A DNA stretch of 64,000 bases from Oceanibaculum pacificum (GTDB lineage Bacteria; Pseudomonadota; Alphaproteobacteria; Oceanibaculales; Oceanibaculaceae). Shown in pieces: positions 59,591 to 64,000 of this stretch. The notes below the pieces were generated by a model. It saw only the letters and a program-made list of their open reading frames with translations, was not told where the DNA came from and searched no databases. The DNA is taken from assembly GCF_001618175.1 (NCBI RefSeq), contig NZ_LPXN01000001.1, positions 121,613-185,612 of the forward strand, in the 5' to 3' direction. How positions within the stretch are numbered: the first letter of the stretch is position 1; each line of letters begins with the position of its first letter. The translations under genes were made by a program, and so were the position numbers.

Positions 59591-60208
59591 TTAGCCGGGA
59601 ACCGCCATGCCCTTCTGCACCGCCGGGCGGGCGCCGATGGCGTCGAACCAGCGCTTCAGGTTCGGGTAGTTCGCCCACTCGATGCCGTGCCATTCCCAGC
59701 GCGCGATCCAGGGGTAGGTGGCGATGTCGGCGATGGAATAATCGCCGGCCAGATAGGCCGCCTCGCCCAGGCGCTTGTCCATCACGCCGTACAGGCGGTG
59801 CGTCTCGCTGGTGTAGCGCTCAATGGCGTAGGGCACCTGTTCCTTGGCGAAGCGGCGGAAATGGTGCGCCTGGCCGAACATCGGGCCGACGCCGGCCATC
59901 TGGAACATCAGCCAGGTCATGGTCTCGTAGCGCCCGGCCGGGTCGGCCGGCAGCAGCTTGCCGGTCTTCTCGGCCAGGTAGAACAGGATCGCGCCGCTCT
60001 CGAACAGGCTGATCGGCTTGCCGCCCGGCCCGTCGGAATCGACGATGGCGGGGATCTTGTTGTTCGGGCTGATCTTCAGGAAATCCGGCGCGAACTGCTC
60101 GTCCTTGGAGATGTTCACGGCGTGCGCCTTGTAGGGCAGCCCCACCTCCTCCAGCATGATCGAGACCTTGCGGCCGTTCGGCGTGGTCCAGCTATAGAGA
60201 TCGATCAT
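59591..60208 (-). CDS. Glutathione S-transferase, Nu/YghU-YfcG-like
   Basis: 205 residues. The N-terminal thioredoxin fold is '[56 protein letters not shown]', with the glutathione gamma-glutamyl site '[20 protein letters not shown]'. 'TTPNGRK' and 'NKIPAIVD' are typical of disulfide-bond reductases of the YfcG/YghU group. The C-terminal helical domain has '[21 protein letters not shown]'. Start chosen at 'MIDLYSW'. Confidence 0.9.
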   Translation of the reverse strand: MIDLYSWTTPNGRKVSIMLEEVGLPYKAHAVNISKDEQFAPDFLKISPNNKIPAIVDSDGPGGKPISLFESGAILFYLAEKTGKLLPADPAGRYETMTWLMFQMAGVGPMFGQAHHFRRFAKEQVPYAIERYTSETHRLYGVMDKRLGEAAYLAGDYSIADIATYPWIARWEWHGIEWANYPNLKRWFDAIGARPAVQKGMAVPG

Positions 60209-60301
60209 CGTCGACTCCCAATGGTTGCGGAATATGGCCCGCACCTTAGGCCAGTCCGCCGGGAGAGGGAACAGCCAGCGAGGATCGATCCCGCGCCCGC
60301 C

Positions 60302-61453
60302 CTACACCGCCGCCAGGGCCTGCTCCAGATCGGCGATCAGGTCGGATTCGCTCTCGATGCCGATGGAGAAGCGCAGCAGATCCTCGGGCACCGGGCTTTC
60401 CGGCCCCTCGATGGAGCGGCGATGCTCGACCAGACTCTCAACGCCGCCCAGCGAGGTGGCGCGCTTGAACAGTTTCAGGCCGGCGGCGGCCTTCACCGCC
60501 CCTTCCTTGCCGCCGGTCACGCGGATCGACAGCATGCCGCCGAAGCCGCCGGTCATCTGCCGGGCGGCGACGGCGTGGCCGGCATGGCCGGGCAGGCCAG
60601 GATAGAGCACCTGCGCCACCTTCGGGTGCTTCTCGAAATGCCGGGCGATGGCCATGGCGTTGGCCGAGGCGGCGCGCACCCGCACATGCAGGGTGCGCAT
60701 GCCGCGCAGCAGCAGCCAGGCCTCGAACGGCCCCATGATGGTGCCGATATCCTTGCGGATGCCGACGATGCGCTGCCAGAAATCGTCGGCCTCGCGGGTC
60801 ACCAGCGCGCCGGCGATCACGTCGCTATGGCCGTTCAGATATTTGGTGGCGGAATGCATGACGATGTCCGCGCCATGCTCCAGCGGGCGGCTCAGCACCG
60901 GGGTGGCGACGGTGGAATCGACCGCCAGCTTCGCCCCGACCGAATGGGCGATGCGCGCCGCCTCCTTCAGGTCGGTGATGCTCCACATCGGGTTCGACGG
61001 GGTCTCCGCCCAGATCAGCGCCGGCTTGTGCTTCTGGGTCAGCGCCTGCAGCGCCGCCATGTCGTCATTCGGGTAATAGACGATCGCGACGCCCCATTCC
61101 GCGCCCCAGGCGTTCAGCCATTTGCGGATGCCCCAATACATGACTTCCGGCACCAGCGCCGTGTCGCCCGGCTTCAGCGCCAGGAACACGCCGGTCGCCG
61201 CCGACATGCCGGAGGCGACCAGAAGGCTGGCCGCCCCGCCCTCCAGCGCCGTCAGCACGCCCTCGGCCTGCCGCACGGTCTGATTGTCGGGACGGCCATA
61301 GATGAAGCCATTCTTGTATTCCAGGTCCGCCTCGCGCTCGAAGGTGCTGGCGATATAGACCGGCGGGGTCACGGCGCCGGTCAGGGGCTCGGTCACACCA
61401 AGCGCCTGCGCGGCCAGCGTCTCGGGCGACGCGTCGGGGAAGTTTTTGCTCAT
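60302..61453 (-). CDS. Cys/Met metabolism PLP enzyme (cystathionine gamma-synthase / beta-lyase family)
   Basis: 383 residues. 'PVYIASTFEREADLEYKNGFIYGRPDNQTVRQAEGVLTALEGG', the substrate loop, and Schiff-base lysine in 'DIVMHSATKYLNGHSDVIAGAL'. 'SLGGVESLVEHRRS' closes the C-terminal domain. The family includes MetB, MetC, MetZ and MdeA; sequence alone does not separate them, though the length and 'YGRPDNQTVR' fit a beta-lyase-like enzyme. It stands alone, followed by the GST gene. Confidence 0.88.
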   Translation of the reverse strand: MSKNFPDASPETLAAQALGVTEPLTGAVTPPVYIASTFEREADLEYKNGFIYGRPDNQTVRQAEGVLTALEGGAASLLVASGMSAATGVFLALKPGDTALVPEVMYWGIRKWLNAWGAEWGVAIVYYPNDDMAALQALTQKHKPALIWAETPSNPMWSITDLKEAARIAHSVGAKLAVDSTVATPVLSRPLEHGADIVMHSATKYLNGHSDVIAGALVTREADDFWQRIVGIRKDIGTIMGPFEAWLLLRGMRTLHVRVRAASANAMAIARHFEKHPKVAQVLYPGLPGHAGHAVAARQMTGGFGGMLSIRVTGGKEGAVKAAAGLKLFKRATSLGGVESLVEHRRSIEGPESPVPEDLLRFSIGIESESDLIADLEQALAAV

Positions 61454-61535
61454 GGCGCTAGTGCTAGCGCGCCCGGCCCTTCCCCCGCAAGTGCGCTCGC
61501 GGCATGGGGCCCCCGAGCGGAAAGCGCTTCCGCAA

Positions 61536-61706
61536 TCAGCCGAGCGAGAGGCTGCCGTCGGCCGCGGGGCGGCCGGTGACCAGTCGCTTCAGGAAGGCCC
61601 GCGCGGCGCGATAGCCAGCAGCCATCGCATCGGCCCGCAATTGCCGGCCCTGGACCATATAGCGATCGATCAGCCGGGGTGAAATGTCGGTGTGCAGCGC
61701 ATACAT
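61536..61706 (-). CDS. Small basic protein
   Basis: 56 residues, beginning 'MYALHTDISPRLIDRYMVQG' and continuing 'RQLRADAMAAGYRAARAFLKR'. A perfect AGGAGG ribosome site lies 8 bases before the ATG, which argues strongly for translation. The sequence is helical and Arg/Ala-rich, like the small alphaproteobacterial proteins found beside LysR genes, but no family function can be given. Divergent from the LysR gene (109 bases between starts). Confidence 0.65.
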   Translation of the reverse strand: MYALHTDISPRLIDRYMVQGRQLRADAMAAGYRAARAFLKRLVTGRPAADGSLSLG

Positions 61707-61783
61707 AGGTCAGTCCTCCTTACGTATTTCCTGCCCCAGATTTAGGGGATTGCAGGCCCCGCGATAATCGGCTGATCTGTGCA

Positions 61784-61795
61784 GGAACTAGTTCC
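61784..61795. promoter_or_regulatory. Palindrome upstream of the LysR gene
   Basis: GGAACTAGTTCC, a perfect 12-bp palindrome 19 bases before the LysR start, in the space shared with the divergent small protein gene. Possible autoregulatory site. Confidence 0.35.
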
Positions 61796-61814
61796 GCAGA
61801 GGAATGAAAGACAA

Positions 61815-62726
61815 ATGGATCGTTTCCTCGCCTTGCAGGTATTCACCGCCGTCGTGGAATCCGAGAGCCTGATCGGGGCCAGTCGCAAGCTCGGCCTGTC
61901 GCCCTCCGCCGTGTCGAAAAACCTGGCGGCGCTGGAGGAGCATCTGGGCGCGCGGCTATTGAACCGCACGACCCGGCGCATCGGGCTGACGGAGATCGGC
62001 GAGGCCTATTACGAGAAGGCGGCGCGGATCCTGACCGACCTGGCCGACGCCGACCAGACGGTGAGCCAGCTGGAGGGCCAGCCGCGCGGGCTGTTGCGCA
62101 TCTCCGCGCCGATCAGCTTCGGCCAGCGCCATGTCGCCCCGGCCCTGCCCGCCTTCCGCGCCGCCTATCCCGAGGTGACGGTGCAGATGGTGCTGAGCGA
62201 CGCGGTGGTGGATATCGTGGCGGAGCGGTTCGACCTCGCCATCCGCATCGCCAATCTGAAGGATTCCAGCCTGGTGGCGCGCAAGCTGGCCTCGAACCAT
62301 CGGCGGCTCTACGCCTCGCCGGACTATCTGGCCCGCAAGGGCGCGCCGCAATCGCCGTCCGACATCGACAGCCACGAGCTGATCACCCAGCCGCCCGGCT
62401 CGCCGCTGCTCGATCTCAGCCTGACGCGCGACGGCGAAACGCGCATGCTGCATGTGCTGGGGCACATCCAGCTCAGCTCCGTCGAGGCGATCCTGGAGGC
62501 CTGCCTGGCCGGCGGCGGGCTGACCGTGCTGCCGGAATACATGGTCGGCGACCATGTCGCCGCCGGCCGGCTGGTGCATGTGCTGCCGGACTACACCGTG
62601 CCCGACACGGTCATTCAGGCGGTCTTTCCCTCCGCCCGCCACCTCTCCGCCAAGGTCCGCGCCTTCCTGGACTTCCTGGTCGCCCGCTATAACCCCGTCC
62701 CGCCCTGGCAGAAGCCGGGCGGGTAA
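61815..62726 (+). CDS. LysR family transcriptional regulator
   Basis: 303 residues. The N-terminal helix-turn-helix is 'FLALQVFTAVVESESLIGASRKLGLSPSAVSKNLAALEEHLGARLLNRTTRRIGLTEIG', followed by a substrate-binding domain ('LLRISAPISFGQRHVAPALPAFRAAYPEVTVQM'). It resembles the DsdC/CrgA-like branch common in proteobacteria. The start at 'MDRFLALQ' was chosen because it fits the usual N-terminus. Likely targets are the divergent small gene, its own promoter or the nearby GST. Confidence 0.92.
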   Translation: MDRFLALQVFTAVVESESLIGASRKLGLSPSAVSKNLAALEEHLGARLLNRTTRRIGLTEIGEAYYEKAARILTDLADADQTVSQLEGQPRGLLRISAPISFGQRHVAPALPAFRAAYPEVTVQMVLSDAVVDIVAERFDLAIRIANLKDSSLVARKLASNHRRLYASPDYLARKGAPQSPSDIDSHELITQPPGSPLLDLSLTRDGETRMLHVLGHIQLSSVEAILEACLAGGGLTVLPEYMVGDHVAAGRLVHVLPDYTVPDTVIQAVFPSARHLSAKVRAFLDFLVARYNPVPPWQKPGG

Positions 62727-62739
62727 GGGGCAAGCAGTC

Positions 62740-63360
62740 TCACGCCGCCGGGCGCGGCAGGGCCTCCTGGGGGGTCTTCAGGCCCGGCAGGGCGGCGATG
62801 CGGGCCAGCCAGGCGCGGACGTTCGGATAGGCGTCGAGCGCGATCTTGGCGTCGGCGGCGTAGGAGGCGGTGACGAAGCAGGCCAGATCGGCGATCGTCG
62901 GCTTGTCGCCCACCAGATACTGCCGGCCCTCCAGCGCCTCGTTAAGCATGCCCAGCGCCCGCTGTCCGCGCGCCTGGCCGAAGGCGACGATCTCCGGCGC
63001 GCCGTTCAGGAACAGGATTTGGGATCGCGGGCCGGCGATGCCCGGATGCAGCAAATCGGCGTCCCAGAAGATCCATTCGCGCACCTGCTGCTTTTCCGCC
63101 GGGGTGGCGCCGTCCAGCTTGCCGGTCTTCTCGGCCAGATGGATCAGGATCGCGCCGGACTGCGCCATCGCCGCGCCATCCTCGACCAGCACCGGCACCT
63201 GGCCCCATTTGTTCATCGCCAGAAATTCCGGCGTCTTGTTCTCGCCGGCGCGCAGATTGACATGCTTGTAATCGTATTTCAGGCCGCACAGATCGAGCAT
63301 CAGGCCGATCTTGACGCAGGGCATCGACAGGAAGGCCCCGTAAAGCGTGTAGCTGGACAT
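62740..63360 (-). CDS. Glutathione S-transferase family protein
   Basis: 206 residues. '[79 protein letters not shown]' is the glutathione-binding domain; the helical domain follows with 'LVGDKPTIADLACFVTASYA'. The catalytic position is in the 'SMPCVK' loop, so a cysteine mechanism is possible. Convergent with the LysR gene, 13 bases apart. Start at 'MSSYTLYG'. Confidence 0.9.
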   Translation of the reverse strand: MSSYTLYGAFLSMPCVKIGLMLDLCGLKYDYKHVNLRAGENKTPEFLAMNKWGQVPVLVEDGAAMAQSGAILIHLAEKTGKLDGATPAEKQQVREWIFWDADLLHPGIAGPRSQILFLNGAPEIVAFGQARGQRALGMLNEALEGRQYLVGDKPTIADLACFVTASYAADAKIALDAYPNVRAWLARIAALPGLKTPQEALPRPAA

Positions 63361-63460
63361 TGTTTCCCCCAAAGGACGAACCGCCTCATGGCGGCACCGG
63401 ATCAGTTGCGCGGCCCGCGCCCTTCGTCAAGCCCTCCATCCCGAAAGAACGGGCGGCGGC

Positions 63461-63904
63461 TTAAAGCTGCGACGCCGGCACGGCGGGGAAGCGCTCCTTG
63501 ATGCGCTTCATCAGGCTGTCGCGCACCTGGCGATAGGCGGCCAGCCGCGCCTCCCGGCTGCCCTCATAGGCGGTGGCGTCCAGCGTCGGCCAGTACTCGA
63601 CCTCGCAGGCCATGGTGCGAGTCATCTCGACGGCCTTGTGCTGCGCCTCGGGCGACAGGGAGACCACCAGGTCGAAGGAGGTGTCCAGCAGCTCGTCGAA
63701 GCTCTTGGAGCGGTGGCGCGAGATATCGATGCCGATCTCCTTCATCACCTCGACCGCGAAAGGATCGAGATCGCCGCCGCGCACGCCGACCGAATCGACA
63801 TAGACCTTCTTGCCGAACAGCAATTTCAGGATCGCCTCCGCCATCGGCGAGCGCACCGCATTCAGCGAACAGGCGAACAGCACGGAGCCCGGCATGTCAC
63901 GCAT
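63461..63904 (-). CDS. Low-molecular-weight phosphatase / arsenate reductase-like protein
   Basis: 147 residues (the ATG 9 bases further in, at 63895, is an alternative). The P-loop 'FACSLNAVRSPMAEAIL' has the C-x5-R signature of low-molecular-weight protein tyrosine phosphatases (Cys12, Arg18), and 'WPTLDATA' may hold the general acid. It is similar to proteins encoded next to maf and UPF0262 genes in alphaproteobacteria. Substrate unknown. Confidence 0.85.
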   Translation of the reverse strand: MRDMPGSVLFACSLNAVRSPMAEAILKLLFGKKVYVDSVGVRGGDLDPFAVEVMKEIGIDISRHRSKSFDELLDTSFDLVVSLSPEAQHKAVEMTRTMACEVEYWPTLDATAYEGSREARLAAYRQVRDSLMKRIKERFPAVPASQL

Positions 63905-64000
63905 CGGCGGTCCCTCGCGCGGCGGAGGGAGTGTCTCCCCTCACCCAGCTTCCGCTAGGCTCCTTCGTCGCCAAGCTCCCGCATCCCTCTCCCCTTCCGA
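63905..64000. other. Window end, no gene recognised
   Basis: Pyrimidine-rich on the plus strand, with runs like CTCCCCTCACCC and CCTCTCCCCTTCC. It looks like an intergenic segment or a dispersed repeat; no ribosome site or gene start is evident. Confidence 0.4.

Noticed and set aside
59387..61579. 730-codon plus-strand frame starting in the tRNA gene
   Set aside because: It runs through the complement of tRNA-Ser, a GST and a PLP enzyme; no plausible domain.
63905..64000. Start of a UPF0262-like gene upstream of the phosphatase-like gene
   Set aside because: The 96 bases show no coding signature in the expected frame, and the neighbour cannot be verified within the window.

Overview
The window is a G+C-rich alphaproteobacterial chromosome segment, most likely from Rhodospirillales or a close relative. 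The basis is gene content: a gyrB-recF-dnaN-dnaA block next to rpsT, a RegB/RegA redox two-component pair, an Irr-type Fur regulator beside fabA-fabB-fabI, glnK-amtB, coaBC-dut, hrcA-grpE with rph-rdgB-hemW, and pnp-rpsO-truB-rbfA-infB. No species is claimed.

Layout. 1-4 kb: Trm112/DUF971, a ubiquinone-type FAD hydroxylase, and glnK-amtB behind a candidate sigma-54 promoter. 4-12.5 kb: an aminotransferase-ftsK-lolA run, a sterol-desaturase-like protein, a glutamine-amidotransferase/flavin-reductase/FAH-hydrolase trio, and exonuclease III. 13-17.5 kb: an ABC-2 exporter divergent from regB, then regA and a DUF547 protein. 17.5-25 kb: gyrB, recF, dnaN, dnaA and a 580-base gene-free, A+T-richer stretch up to rpsT that is an oriC candidate. 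25-31.5 kb: enoyl-CoA hydratase, mutM, ubiE, ubiB, coaBC, dut and an Rrf2 regulator. 31.5-40.7 kb: housekeeping genes ending in cysK, which carries a striking tandem operator. 40.8-44 kb: an oxidative-stress/iron block (DUF3501, Fe-S protein, rubrerythrin, irr). 44-47.7 kb: unsaturated fatty acid synthesis genes and a phosphodiesterase. 47.8-54 kb: pnp to infB.

At about 54.06 kb infB is cut inside its N-terminal linker by an A+T-richer island of about 5.3 kb, which ends just before the terminator of a tRNA-Ser(GCU) gene. A 15-bp near-perfect direct repeat (14/15) marks both ends. The island carries a recombinase-associated small gene without its recombinase, a tiny ORF coupled to a beta-class DNA methyltransferase with an unusual catalytic motif (STPYW), and a convergent two-gene unit: a McrB-like AAA+ motor and a PD-(D/E)XK nuclease. 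Together these look like a McrBC/LlaJI-type restriction-modification system of unfamiliar composition. It is the best candidate here for an undescribed system. The rimP-nusA-ylxR genes expected upstream of infB are absent, so a rearrangement or an assembly join at this point must be considered.

After the tRNA come two glutathione transferases, a Cys/Met-metabolism PLP enzyme, a small uncharacterised protein, a LysR regulator and a low-molecular-weight phosphatase-like protein.
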